Assembly (NCBI RefSeq): GCF_007998985.1
Contig: NZ_CP041659.1
Coordinates: forward strand, 1,054,001 to 1,118,000
Direction of reading: 5' to 3'
Origin: Sphingomonas xanthus
GTDB lineage: Bacteria; Pseudomonadota; Alphaproteobacteria; Sphingomonadales; Sphingomonadaceae
Length of the DNA stretch: 64,000 nt
Below the pieces are notes generated by a model. The model did no database searches, had not been told where the DNA came from, and was given only the letters and a program-made list of their open reading frames with translations. Within the stretch, counting starts at the first letter, position 1. Each line of letters begins with the position of its first letter. A program made the translations under genes and the position numbers. Of this stretch, positions 53,372-60,795 are shown in pieces.

Positions 53372-54960
53372 TCGATCAGGTAAGGCACGTCGCGGTGGAC
53401 GACCTGCGCGGCGGCGCCGCTTCCGGTGGGATTGGCCCGGCCGATGATCTCGACATAGATTTCATTAGCATCGACGCCCGCAGCTGGCCGGGCCAGGGAG
53501 GGCTGGACGAGGAAAACTTCGGCCCAGGCGATGACGTTGAGGGAGGTCGAGCTTCCTGTCAGCTGGGCGCAATTGTCGCCAATCGCGGCCGCGATGATCC
53601 GGCGGTCGGGCTGGGCGCCGCCGGGCAGCAGCCCCGGGGGCTTGCACACCGGCCGGCCATGCTGAGTATAGGTGCCGTCATTGGCGTTGCCATTGAAGTC
53701 GTAGGCCGCCGTCGGCTGGGGACGTGCGCCATTGGAATTGCCGACACCAGAAACATTCTGTTCCCAACGATAGAAATCGTAGCGGCTCGCTGCTGCCCCA
53801 AGGCCGGTTGCGGCCTGCCAGTTCGATCCGGTCGCGTCGCTCATCGACGGGTGGTTCTTCAGGAAGTAGATGTCGCGCCGCCACGCCCCGTTTCCGAAGC
53901 GCGCGTTGGTCGTGCCGCAGCCGCCGCCCGCAGGATAATGGCAGATATCCATGGGATAACCCATCAGCGTCACCTGGGCATCGTCGCCCGCGGCGTTGGA
54001 TGCGACATATTGGTCGGCATCGGGCGGAAGCCGCCATTCCGCATTGGCGATGCCGCAGCTGTTGGCGCTCGGCGCATGCATCCGCATCAGGTCCTTGGTG
54101 GTATTGTAGGCCGGGCTGCATGCGGCATGCGGGAAGCAGGTGTTCCGGCCCCACCCATTCTGGAAAATGTCGAACCTGACGTTCAAAGCGTCGAGGACCG
54201 AAGCCGACACGCCGGTGTCGACGTCGACGCCCGCATCGGCGACGCAATTGGTGTTGGGCGAATCCATGCCGATGGCGACCTGCTGGTCGGGCGTGCCGTT
54301 GTTCGTCGCACCCACGTCGAGCCAGCCGAAATTGCCTGCCCCCCAGCTGTTGCCGCCGCCCATGAACAGCTTCAGCCCCTTGCCGCGCCACGCGTCGGGA
54401 TCGAACGGCTGTCCGGGATTGGGATTGCACATCATCAGCGGCGGGATCTTGCAGATCGCTGAGCCCATGCCGGCATAAGCCGTCGCCGCGAGCGCGCCCG
54501 AGCTGAACGCGCCGGCGATCGGCGTCAAAGCATAATTGGCCTGGCGACTATTGACGGTAATTTCGACGAACCGGGCCTCGGCATCGGTCGTCGCCGGAGT
54601 GGTCTTGGCCTTGTCCTGATAGAAACGGACATTGCCCGTCGCGTCGCAGTTCGGCTCGCTGGGAATGGTGATCGCCAGTCCCGAGGCATTGCCGTCATTG
54701 GCGAACCGGGTCTGATTGGCGACCAGCGTTTGCGCCGCGGCATCGGCGCGCGAACAAGCGCCGGCTTTCTTGTCGAGCTGGCTTGCCGCGGCCAGCGCTG
54801 CCTGGTCCGCGGCATTTTGCAATTCGGTGTCCATGGACGCCAGCCTTGCATAGTCGAACGCGATGCCACCGACCGCAATCAGTGCAACCAGGGATAGCGC
54901 AACCGTGGGCGCAACCGCGCCGCTGTTATCGCCCCCGCATTCGAACAATCGCCGTGTCAT
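53368..54960 (-). CDS. TadG-like pilus assembly protein
   Basis: The 530-residue protein begins with a Tad-family hydrophobic segment, SGAVAPTVALSLVALIAVG, near residue 13, and then a large extracytoplasmic region with several Cys residues (GACSRADAA, then a cluster near CPH and CGIANAEW) that probably form disulfides. TadG proteins often have a VWA domain; a MIDAS DxSxS motif is not visible here, so the von Willebrand part seems absent or degenerate. The Cys-rich domain may serve as a pilus-tip or adhesin-like element. It sits between the CpaD-slot lipoprotein and the TadE genes. Confidence 0.75.
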   Translation of the reverse strand: MTRRLFECGGDNSGAVAPTVALSLVALIAVGGIAFDYARLASMDTELQNAADQAALAAASQLDKKAGACSRADAAAQTLVANQTRFANDGNASGLAITIPSEPNCDATGNVRFYQDKAKTTPATTDAEARFVEITVNSRQANYALTPIAGAFSSGALAATAYAGMGSAICKIPPLMMCNPNPGQPFDPDAWRGKGLKLFMGGGNSWGAGNFGWLDVGATNNGTPDQQVAIGMDSPNTNCVADAGVDVDTGVSASVLDALNVRFDIFQNGWGRNTCFPHAACSPAYNTTKDLMRMHAPSANSCGIANAEWRLPPDADQYVASNAAGDDAQVTLMGYPMDICHYPAGGGCGTTNARFGNGAWRRDIYFLKNHPSMSDATGSNWQAATGLGAAASRYDFYRWEQNVSGVGNSNGARPQPTAAYDFNGNANDGTYTQHGRPVCKPPGLLPGGAQPDRRIIAAAIGDNCAQLTGSSTSLNVIAWAEVFLVQPSLARPAAGVDANEIYVEIIGRANPTGSGAAAQVVHRDVPYLIE

Positions 54961-54972
54961 GACCTTCCATCC

Positions 54973-55263
54973 TTATTGCGGTCCTGATGTTCCGCTGCCG
55001 CTGCCCGACGAGACACCTTGTCCCGTCCGTTCGATCCTCAATTGCTTGGTTTCGCCCTTGCGATATTTTTCGGTGGCGGCGGCGGCCTTCTCGCCGTTGG
55101 ATCCTGGCTGGGCGCCATCCTCGGGATAAACCGGGTCGGGATCGATGGTCTGCGCCGCCATGTCATAGCGCAGCGCTTCGCCGAAGCCGGGGTCGACCGG
55201 GGCGCAGGAGGCAAGTCCGGCAAGGGCCGGGACCGCCGCTATCAGTGCAAGCCTAGAGCGCAT
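54973..55263 (-). CDS. Short lipoprotein in the CpaD position
   Basis: The 96-residue product has a lipobox (AGLASC, Cys about 20) and the conserved segment RYDMAAQTIDPDPVYPEDG followed by a basic KYRKGETKQLRIER and a Gly/Ser-rich end. CpaD, expected at this place after the CpaC secretin, is normally about 200 residues or more. This much shorter protein has the pilotin-like place and anchor but little else. ATG 55263 has AAGGA at 8 bases; ATG 55269 is an alternative. It overlaps the cpaC end by 11 bases. It may help secretin insertion. Confidence 0.75.
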   Translation of the reverse strand: MRSRLALIAAVPALAGLASCAPVDPGFGEALRYDMAAQTIDPDPVYPEDGAQPGSNGEKAAAATEKYRKGETKQLRIERTGQGVSSGSGSGTSGPQ

Positions 55264-56773
55264 GGCCATAATCCTTTTCGAGGCGGTTGACGTCGAGCGC
55301 GGCCATCCCGCCGCTGGGCGGCGCGGTTTCACCGATCGGCCGCATCACCGGCGAAGGCTGGGTCGGCGCGAGGGGGTTGGCGCCCACCGCTCCATCGGTC
55401 CGACCGAGCAGGAACAGGTCGGCCTCGTCGGGCGGGGTCGCCCGGTCGGTCGGCACCTTCAGCGTTCCCGCGCGCACCGGCCGCACCAGCCGCGGGGTGA
55501 CGATGATCACCAGTTCGGTCTCTTCCTTCTGGAAGCTGGTCGACCGGAACAGCGTGCCGATGATCGGGATCGACCCGAGGATTGGGAATTGCCGCACCGT
55601 GTCCTGGAAGTCGCGGCGGATGAGGCCTGCCAGCGCGAAGCTTTCGCCGTCGCGCAACTCGACTGTCGTCCGCGCCCGCCGGGTCTGGAGTCCCGGCACG
55701 CGAAGGTTATTGATGATCACCGAGCTTGACGGATCGATCGAGCTGACTTCGGGCGCTACCTCCATGTTGATGACGCCGTCGGCAAGGACCGTCGGCGTGA
55801 AGGCAAGGCTGACGCCAAACGGCTTGAACTCGACGGTCAGCGCGGTGCCACCGCCGGCACCGCCAGTTCCGCCGGTGCCTTGGGCCACCGGGATTGGGAA
55901 TTCGCCGCCGGCAAGGAAGCTCGCGGTTTCGCCCGACAGTGCGACCAGCGTCGGCTCCGCGAGCGTCGTGACGATACCCTTGCGCTCCAGCGCGTTGAGC
56001 GTCGCGTCGATGTTGAGGCCGGCGATGCGGAACATGCGCGACAGGATCCCGAAGCTGTCGACGATCGAGCCAAGTTGCAGCACGCCGACGCCGTCTTCGC
56101 CCGGGGTCAGGCTGGCGCCGCCGCCGATGGCGCCCTGGAACCCGTTGTTGCCGCTTCCGGTAAGAAAGCCGCTAAGCCCGATGTCCTTGAGCGCGCCGCG
56201 CTTGATTTCGGAAAAGCGGACCTCGAGCATCACCTGCTGCGCCGAACCGATTGCAAGCAGGTTGACGACCTTGCCGGGGGCATAGGTTTCGGCCAGCTGC
56301 ACCGCCCGGTCCGCGGCGGGGCCGCTGCTGACGATGCCTTCGAGCACGATCGAATCGTTGGAGATGCGCGCGCCGACCTGGTCGCCCGGCATCAGTTCGG
56401 CGAGATTGCGCTTCAGGCCGATCACGTCGGGACCAACCGCCACATCGACCACCGCGATTAGCATGTTTCGCCGGTCATAGAGGGTCAGGCTGGTAGTGCC
56501 GGTCTTCTTGCCGAGCACATAGACCGACTGGTCCGACAGCGGCAGGACGTCGGCGATTTCGGGATTGCCGATCAAGGCCTTGGCGTAGGGGCGGTCGACC
56601 CGCAGCACCTGACTTTTGTTGACCGGGACCTGCAATTCCCCGGCGCGAATGTCATCGGCTTCGCTGACCATCACCTGCGCCGCCGCGGGAAGGGCGAAGC
56701 TGGCAGGCATAGCGATAATTGTTGCGAAGGCGGCGGCGCGCAGCGCGGCCCGCCCAAGGTTCCTAGCGGTCAT
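55253..56773 (-). CDS. cpaC: Flp pilus secretin CpaC/RcpA
   Basis: The 506-residue outer-membrane secretin forms the exit pore of the pilus. After a signal peptide (ending near LPAAAQ) there is an N-terminal periplasmic part with the BON-like and N domains, including VRVDRPYAKALIGNPEIADV, and the secretin core with VEVRFSEI and the C-terminal TELVIIVTPRLVRPV. A Gly-rich insert (about 295-310) is common. ATG 56773 is the start; an ATG 15 bases earlier would spoil the signal peptide. Overlaps cpaB by 11 bases. Confidence 0.94.
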   Translation of the reverse strand: MTARNLGRAALRAAAFATIIAMPASFALPAAAQVMVSEADDIRAGELQVPVNKSQVLRVDRPYAKALIGNPEIADVLPLSDQSVYVLGKKTGTTSLTLYDRRNMLIAVVDVAVGPDVIGLKRNLAELMPGDQVGARISNDSIVLEGIVSSGPAADRAVQLAETYAPGKVVNLLAIGSAQQVMLEVRFSEIKRGALKDIGLSGFLTGSGNNGFQGAIGGGASLTPGEDGVGVLQLGSIVDSFGILSRMFRIAGLNIDATLNALERKGIVTTLAEPTLVALSGETASFLAGGEFPIPVAQGTGGTGGAGGGTALTVEFKPFGVSLAFTPTVLADGVINMEVAPEVSSIDPSSSVIINNLRVPGLQTRRARTTVELRDGESFALAGLIRRDFQDTVRQFPILGSIPIIGTLFRSTSFQKEETELVIIVTPRLVRPVRAGTLKVPTDRATPPDEADLFLLGRTDGAVGANPLAPTQPSPVMRPIGETAPPSGGMAALDVNRLEKDYGHAL

Positions 56774-57725
56774 AGCCCCCCACCTCATAATCCTTGGTTT
56801 CAGTTCCCCGGGTCACTTCGATCGTCGTCGTCTTCGGTGCTGCCGGCGGCGATCTTGATGCGCTTTGTCGCGGCGGCTGGCGGCGCGGCTGGGTCAGCTT
56901 GGCAACCCGTTCGCGGCGCGCCGCAGTGGTTGTCGGAGCCCCGGTCTGCGGTGCGGCCGTCGAGGCACCTGGCGGCAGTGAACTGTAATAACTGTAGCGC
57001 AAGTCGCTGAGACTGACCGTATCCACCGCGGCAATGTTCTGCTCCGCGCCGGGCTTGCGCAGCACAAGGCTAAGCTGGCCAATCTGCTGGCCCAGCGCCA
57101 GTTTTTGCGCATCGACCGGGGTGACTTCCAAAGTCGCGGTGCGCGACACAACCGGCTTGCCGTCGGCACCCGCCGCGTCCTGATCCATGGCCACGACGCG
57201 AATGTTCTGGAGGAGCACGTCGGTTTGCTGCTGGCCGCCTTGGGCGCCCTGGGTGCCGCCAACCGCGCGGGTGATCAGCACATCGACAGTGTCGTTCGCC
57301 TTGACGAAGCCGGCCACCCCGGAAACGTCATTGATGCGGACAGTGGCCGCGCGCATGCCGTCAGGCAGAAGCGCGGCGATCGAGGCGTTTTGCCCTTCCC
57401 CGCTAAGGTCCGCGGCTAGCAGCGGCTGGTTGACCTGAATCGGGCGAAGCGCGACCCGGCGCTGGCCCGCGGGCAGCAGTTCGGGCAGCGACTTGAACGC
57501 GCCGGGCGGCAGGCTTGCCGCCGGATATTGGACGAATTTGACCTTGTCGGGCGTGACTTCGCTGCCGAATTCGAACGGCAGGGAGGCAACCGCGACCCGA
57601 ACCATGGCCTGGTCGGTCTGGGCGATCTGCCGTTCCCGGCCGGTCAGATAGGTGTTGGCAAGAAGGACTGCGACCAGTCCTAGAATGATCGCGACGCCAA
57701 GGGCGATAATGGTCTGGCGTTTCAT
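56763..57725 (-). CDS. cpaB: Flp pilus assembly protein CpaB/RcpC
   Basis: The 320-residue periplasmic protein has one N-terminal membrane helix (RQTIIALGVAIILGLVAVLL), then the SAF-like/CpaB domain with DKVKFVQYPAASLPPGAF and RAATVRINDVSGVAGFVKAN. CpaB is thought to stabilise the secretin and modify the pilus. The C-terminal 50 residues are low complexity (Ala/Pro/Arg). The start is ATG 57725. It lies directly after the two pilin genes. Confidence 0.93.
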   Translation of the reverse strand: MKRQTIIALGVAIILGLVAVLLANTYLTGRERQIAQTDQAMVRVAVASLPFEFGSEVTPDKVKFVQYPAASLPPGAFKSLPELLPAGQRRVALRPIQVNQPLLAADLSGEGQNASIAALLPDGMRAATVRINDVSGVAGFVKANDTVDVLITRAVGGTQGAQGGQQQTDVLLQNIRVVAMDQDAAGADGKPVVSRTATLEVTPVDAQKLALGQQIGQLSLVLRKPGAEQNIAAVDTVSLSDLRYSYYSSLPPGASTAAPQTGAPTTTAARRERVAKLTQPRRQPPRQSASRSPPAAPKTTTIEVTRGTETKDYEVGGYDR

Positions 57726-57785
57726 GCTTCTGGTCCCCCGCATGTGGGGCGGTCCCGCGCCCCGGCTTCTTTGTCCTTCGGAAAT

Positions 57786-57959
57786 TTACTGGCTGATATT
57801 GTTGGCCGCGTCGGTCATCGAATTGCCGATCGCTCCGCCAAGCCCGATCGCGGCGATGGCGATGGCGGCACCGATGATCGCGAGGATCAGTGCATATTCT
57901 GCAGCTGACGCACCCGACCGATCGGCGAGAAGTCGTGCGAAGATGTTTATCCTGCTCAT
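57786..57959 (-). CDS. Flp-type pilin 1
   Basis: This 57-residue type IVb prepilin has a leader ending in Gly16 and a mature part of 41 residues starting ASAAEYALILAIIGAAIAI, with Glu at +5 and Tyr at +6, the Flp motif. It is one of two tandem pilins and would be cleaved by CpaA and polymerised by the genes downstream. The start is ATG 57959. It lies between the first pilin and cpaB, in the pilus operon. Confidence 0.93.
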   Translation of the reverse strand: MSRINIFARLLADRSGASAAEYALILAIIGAAIAIAAIGLGGAIGNSMTDAANNISQ

Positions 57960-58002
57960 GAGGTAAGGGGCAGCCAGCCCTAAAGCTGGCTGCCCAGCCC
58001 GA

Positions 58003-58188
58003 CTAGGCGGGGGTGCAGGTCGAGGTATCGGCGATGCACGCAGCGGCATCATCCATCTCGTTGGCGATCGCACCCGAAAGGCCAACAGCCGCAAGGGCAA
58101 TCGCCGCACCGATAATCGCCAGGATGAGCGCATATTCGGCAGCCGAAGCGCCGGACTCATCGCGAAGCATGTTGATGAAGGTTTTCAT
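58003..58188 (-). CDS. Flp-type pilin 2 with C-terminal cysteine pair
   Basis: The 61-residue prepilin starts MKTFINMLRDESG, with cleavage after Gly13, and the mature 48 residues begin ASAAEYALILAIIGAAI, again with Glu+5 and Tyr+6. Its C-terminus contains Cys51 and Cys58 (ACIADTSTC), which the neighbouring pilin lacks; these may form a small disulfide loop like the D-region of larger type IV pilins. It is the first gene of the Tad operon, with AGGGGA upstream. The main pilin is probably one of the pair; which is unknown. Confidence 0.92.
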   Translation of the reverse strand: MKTFINMLRDESGASAAEYALILAIIGAAIALAAVGLSGAIANEMDDAAACIADTSTCTPA

Positions 58189-58204
58189 GTGTCCGTCCCC
58201 TAAC

Positions 58205-58217
58205 TTTGTTCAACAAA
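58205..58217 (-). promoter_or_regulatory. Palindrome TTTGTT-N-AACAAA before the first pilin
   Basis: TTTGTT (58205-58210), one base and AACAAA (58212-58217) form a perfect palindrome 17-29 bases before the first pilin start codon. This position would be within the leader or at the promoter's 3' side, suited to a repressor or a leader structure. Role unknown. Confidence 0.4.
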
Positions 58218-58374
58218 TCCCCCGCCCGCTCAGGACCGACAGGGAGCCTCACGCCGAAGGGGAGACGGAAGAACAAGACTGACACTAGCGAGGGAAAACT
58301 GACTGCAACGGCCCCCGTGCTTGCATAATCCCGCGGCCCCCCGGCCGCTCGACTGATCAAATCCTCTGCCTCGG

Positions 58375-58413
58375 TTAACTCTTTGTCAAGGATGTTCATT
58401 TAACGCAGGTTAA
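58375..58413 (-). promoter_or_regulatory. Two TTAA-pair boxes (CtrA-like) upstream of the pilin operon
   Basis: On the plus strand TTAA-N7-TCAA (58375-58389) has one mismatch from the CtrA consensus; TTAA-N6-TTAA (58400-58413) is one base short of the spacing. They lie about 190-225 bases before the first pilin start. CtrA controls pilA in Caulobacter, so a link is plausible but unproven here. Confidence 0.35.
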
Positions 58414-58633
58414 CGACGACTAGCGTTCGCAGGTGCGGTAAATCACGGGAAAACAGCCATTTTCGCCCGGCACAAGTCGCGCAGGACCGTTTTAATGGGC
58501 CTGACTTCGTGCCAATTCTGGACAGACTCGCGGGCCAGGGCCCGCACCGGCGGCCTAACTGGCGCTAATGTATCCGTCTATTTGCGGGTGATTATGCGTC
58601 GACTTTCGGTCGCGGGCTGACGCGAGTCGCGAA

Positions 58634-58650
58634 AGGCCTTTATCAGGCCT
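58634..58650 (-). terminator. Weak hairpin terminator overlapping a stop codon
   Basis: AGGCCT (58634-58639 and 58645-58650) pairs around a 5-base loop, overlapping the TGA stop of the DUF2569-like gene on the minus strand, and is followed by TTTC only. It could be a weak intrinsic terminator. Confidence 0.4.
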
Positions 58651-59410
58651 CGACCCGGTGGCGGTAGGTCACGTTCACCCGCTTCGACAGCAACAGGTAA
58701 GGCAGCCACAGGCCGATGCTGATCAGCACCTTTTTGGCATTGCCGTCGAGCAGCGCATGAAGTGCGTCGGCGACGGTCCCCGGCAGGCCCTGCTGGGCGA
58801 CCGCGGATGCGATGCCCATTTGCATCGCCAGGTCGATCGCCCAGACCGCCACGAGCAAGCGCGGGAACAGCGGCACCCGCCGCAACGCGGCAACGAAGGC
58901 GATGGTGTAGAGCGAGCTCAGAAGGACGACATCGAGTGTCATCATCAGGTGCAGTGTCGACAGCCAGGGCGGCACCGTGCCACTGAGCGCCGGGATCGCC
59001 GCGAAATATTCCAGCGCGCGCACCGGCACATTGAGCAGCATGCCAATCAGCAGCGAGACCATGATCCCGCTACTTCCATAAAGCGGATGCCGTTCGGCCT
59101 CGGCCCGGCTGACGTTCCGCCAACGACCGACCTTTGCAAGCCGGATTTCCGGCTGGGGCAGGCGGTGGCCGTTGCGGAACCAGTGAAGCGCAAGGCCCAT
59201 CGATATGAGCGGGGCGGTCACCAGCAGGAGGTAGGGAAGAAGCGTGTCCATCGCGGGGGGCGCAGGCATCGGCGACAGGGCGATTCGAAGCGCCGAGGCC
59301 AGCATGGCCATGACGAACCAGCCGGTCATTAACCGGGGCAATGAGGTTTCGATCGACAGCAACAGGGCTGCCGACCTGGCCTGCAGGCGTTGGGTCATGG
59401 GTCCGAGCAT
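58643..59410 (-). CDS. Polytopic membrane protein, DUF2569-like
   Basis: The 255-residue protein has about five or six hydrophobic segments (residues 25-50, 55-78, 112-140, 150-175, 185-205 and 228-245) and ends with LWLPYLLLSKRVNVTYRHRV, a sequence seen at the end of DUF2569 members. The start is ATG 59410 or ATG 59398. It has no partner gene close by: the long spacers on both sides suggest its own transcription unit. The function is unknown; the family name is moderately supported. Confidence 0.65.
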   Translation of the reverse strand: MLGPMTQRLQARSAALLLSIETSLPRLMTGWFVMAMLASALRIALSPMPAPPAMDTLLPYLLLVTAPLISMGLALHWFRNGHRLPQPEIRLAKVGRWRNVSRAEAERHPLYGSSGIMVSLLIGMLLNVPVRALEYFAAIPALSGTVPPWLSTLHLMMTLDVVLLSSLYTIAFVAALRRVPLFPRLLVAVWAIDLAMQMGIASAVAQQGLPGTVADALHALLDGNAKKVLISIGLWLPYLLLSKRVNVTYRHRVEA

Positions 59411-59463
59411 CAGCGCGGAACGCTCCTTTCCTCACTTCTGCCCCGGACATAAGGCACGCTGCC

Positions 59464-59477
59464 TTACCATGAGGTAA
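59464..59477 (-). promoter_or_regulatory. Palindrome TTACC-N4-GGTAA
   Basis: TTACC (59464-59468) and GGTAA (59473-59477) are perfect arms about 54-67 bases upstream of the DUF2569-like start codon, the usual place for an operator. No known regulator can be named. Confidence 0.35.
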
Positions 59478-59636
59478 ATCGCGCGTCGGGTCGTTCGGTT
59501 CCAATTCGCCACTCACATCCCCGCAGCATTTCTTCAAGTCGCCGCACGGACGGCGAGGGGTATGCGGGCCTCATCCGATCTCTCGGTGACCGCCAAATAA
59601 CCGGGTCGTACCTTCAAGCCAATTCGAACGCGCCTG

Positions 59637-59825
59637 ATGGCTTATGCCGCTGGCCGCATTGTTGCGGACCGGGTTAGCGCAGCCCGCCTCTATCGCCTCG
59701 ATGCCGGTCACCGCGCCTCGCTTCGGGTCGAGCGGATGGGCGTCCATCTCGATCTTCGCCAGCGGATGACGGGGACGGTTCTGCCAGGATCGGTCGCGGT
59801 AGTGACCATCGGCGGAGACTTTTAG
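59637..59825 (+). CDS. Possible small protein upstream of tauE, doubtful
   Basis: A 62-residue frame starting ATG 59637 reads MAYAAGRIVADRVSAARLYR and ends IGGDF. It has a Gly/Arg-rich basic middle, no clear domain, and no strong ribosome site, so it may not be translated. It ends about 60 bases before the TauE start codon. Evidence for a gene is only the length and codon composition. Confidence 0.25.
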   Translation: MAYAAGRIVADRVSAARLYRLDAGHRASLRVERMGVHLDLRQRMTGTVLPGSVAVVTIGGDF

Positions 59826-59883
59826 AAAAGCCGCGGACTGCCTTGGTATTACCGCCGGTTTGCGGCTAGCGTCCTCGCGCGCC

Positions 59884-60795
59884 ATGGACATTTACCTCCC
59901 CATTGCCGGCATGTCGGTCAACGCGCTGCTGATCGTGGCGCTGGGGGGCCTGGTAGGCCTGCTGTCGGGAATGTTTGGCGTCGGCGGCGGCTTTCTTACC
60001 ACGCCTTTGCTCATGTTCTACGGTATCCCGCCGACCGTCGCGGTGGCCAGTGCCACCACCCAGATTACCGGCGCATCGGTGTCGGGAGTCTACGCCCATC
60101 TTCGCCGCGATGGCGTCGACTTCAAGATGGGCGGCGTGATGATCGCCGGCGGGTCGGTTGGCAGTATCGCCGGTGCCGGCCTGTTCCGGCTGCTCCAGTC
60201 CTCGGGCCAGATCGACCTGGTAATCGGCACCCTCTATGTCATCCTGCTCGGTGGGATCGGCGGGTTGATGCTTAAGGATGCGCTGGTCGCGCTTGGCTGG
60301 ATCAAGCTCGATTCCGATGCCCAGCCCCGTCCTCGCCACAATCGCTGGGTGGCGGGACTGCCCGGCCGCTGGCGATTCTATTCCTCGGGCCTTTACGTGT
60401 CGCCGCTGGCCCCGTTGATCCTCGGTTTCGTGGCGGGCGTCATGACCGTCCTGCTCGGGATCGGCGGCGGCTTCATCCTTATCCCGGCGATGATCTACCT
60501 GCTCGGCATGGCGGCCCGCGTGGTCGTCGGGACCAGCCTGGTGATGATCCTCGCAGTCAGCGCGGTAACGACAATGGTTCACGCCATGACCACCCAAGCC
60601 GTGGACATCGTCTTGGCGGGCTTGCTGCTGCTCGGCGGCGTGGTCGGGGCGCAATATGGGGCGATGCTCACTACCCGGCTGAAGCCCGACCTGCTGCGCC
60701 TGGCGCTTGCCGGGATCATCCTGCTGGTCGCCCTGCGAATGCTGCTCGGCCTGGCCTGGCAGCCCGACGAAATCTTCTCGATCGAATATCTATGA
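59884..60795 (+). CDS. TauE/SafE-family exporter
   Basis: The 303-residue protein has eight to nine membrane segments in two related halves, each with a glycine-rich repeat: GLLSGMFGVGGGFLTTPLLM (N-terminal) and GVMTVLLGIGGGFILIPAMI (C-terminal). TauE/SafE proteins export sulfite, sulfoacetate and related anions. ATG 59884 is the family start; an upstream TTG is less likely. The next gene overlaps by 4 bases and is a TIGR02186 protein, the usual partner of this exporter in alphaproteobacteria. Confidence 0.9.
   Translation: MDIYLPIAGMSVNALLIVALGGLVGLLSGMFGVGGGFLTTPLLMFYGIPPTVAVASATTQITGASVSGVYAHLRRDGVDFKMGGVMIAGGSVGSIAGAGLFRLLQSSGQIDLVIGTLYVILLGGIGGLMLKDALVALGWIKLDSDAQPRPRHNRWVAGLPGRWRFYSSGLYVSPLAPLILGFVAGVMTVLLGIGGGFILIPAMIYLLGMAARVVVGTSLVMILAVSAVTTMVHAMTTQAVDIVLAGLLLLGGVVGAQYGAMLTTRLKPDLLRLALAGIILLVALRMLLGLAWQPDEIFSIEYL

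Larger units (their letters stand above)
58189..58642 (-). other. 454-base spacer upstream of the pilus operon
   Basis: No convincing coding sequence lies here; short reading frames in it look like chance openings. It holds the likely promoter and regulatory region for the Flp/Tad operon: an AT-rich palindrome (58205-58217), two TTAA-pair boxes (58375-58413) and a GC hairpin GCGGGCC/GGCCCGC at 58530-58545. I see no sigma-54 consensus and no obvious -35/-10 pair that is certain. Confidence 0.6.
59411..59883. other. 473-base spacer between two divergent membrane-protein genes
   Basis: This spacer separates the start of the DUF2569-like gene from that of the TauE exporter. A TTACC/GGTAA palindrome (59464-59477) and a 62-codon open frame (59637-59825) are the only features I can support. 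Codon use in the frame is weakly coding-like. Confidence 0.5.

Noticed and set aside
58157..58399. 80-codon minus-strand frame upstream of the first pilin
   Set aside because: It overlaps the pilin start out of frame and lacks a ribosome site and any domain; the region fits regulatory DNA better.
58468..58520. Possible sigma-54 promoters (GGCAC motifs)
   Set aside because: GGCAC appears, but the -12 TTGC element at the required spacing is missing on both strands.
59571..59891. 106-codon minus-strand frame in the long spacer
   Set aside because: Composition is random-like (many His, Arg and Pro) and it overlaps the TauE start codon, so it is probably chance.
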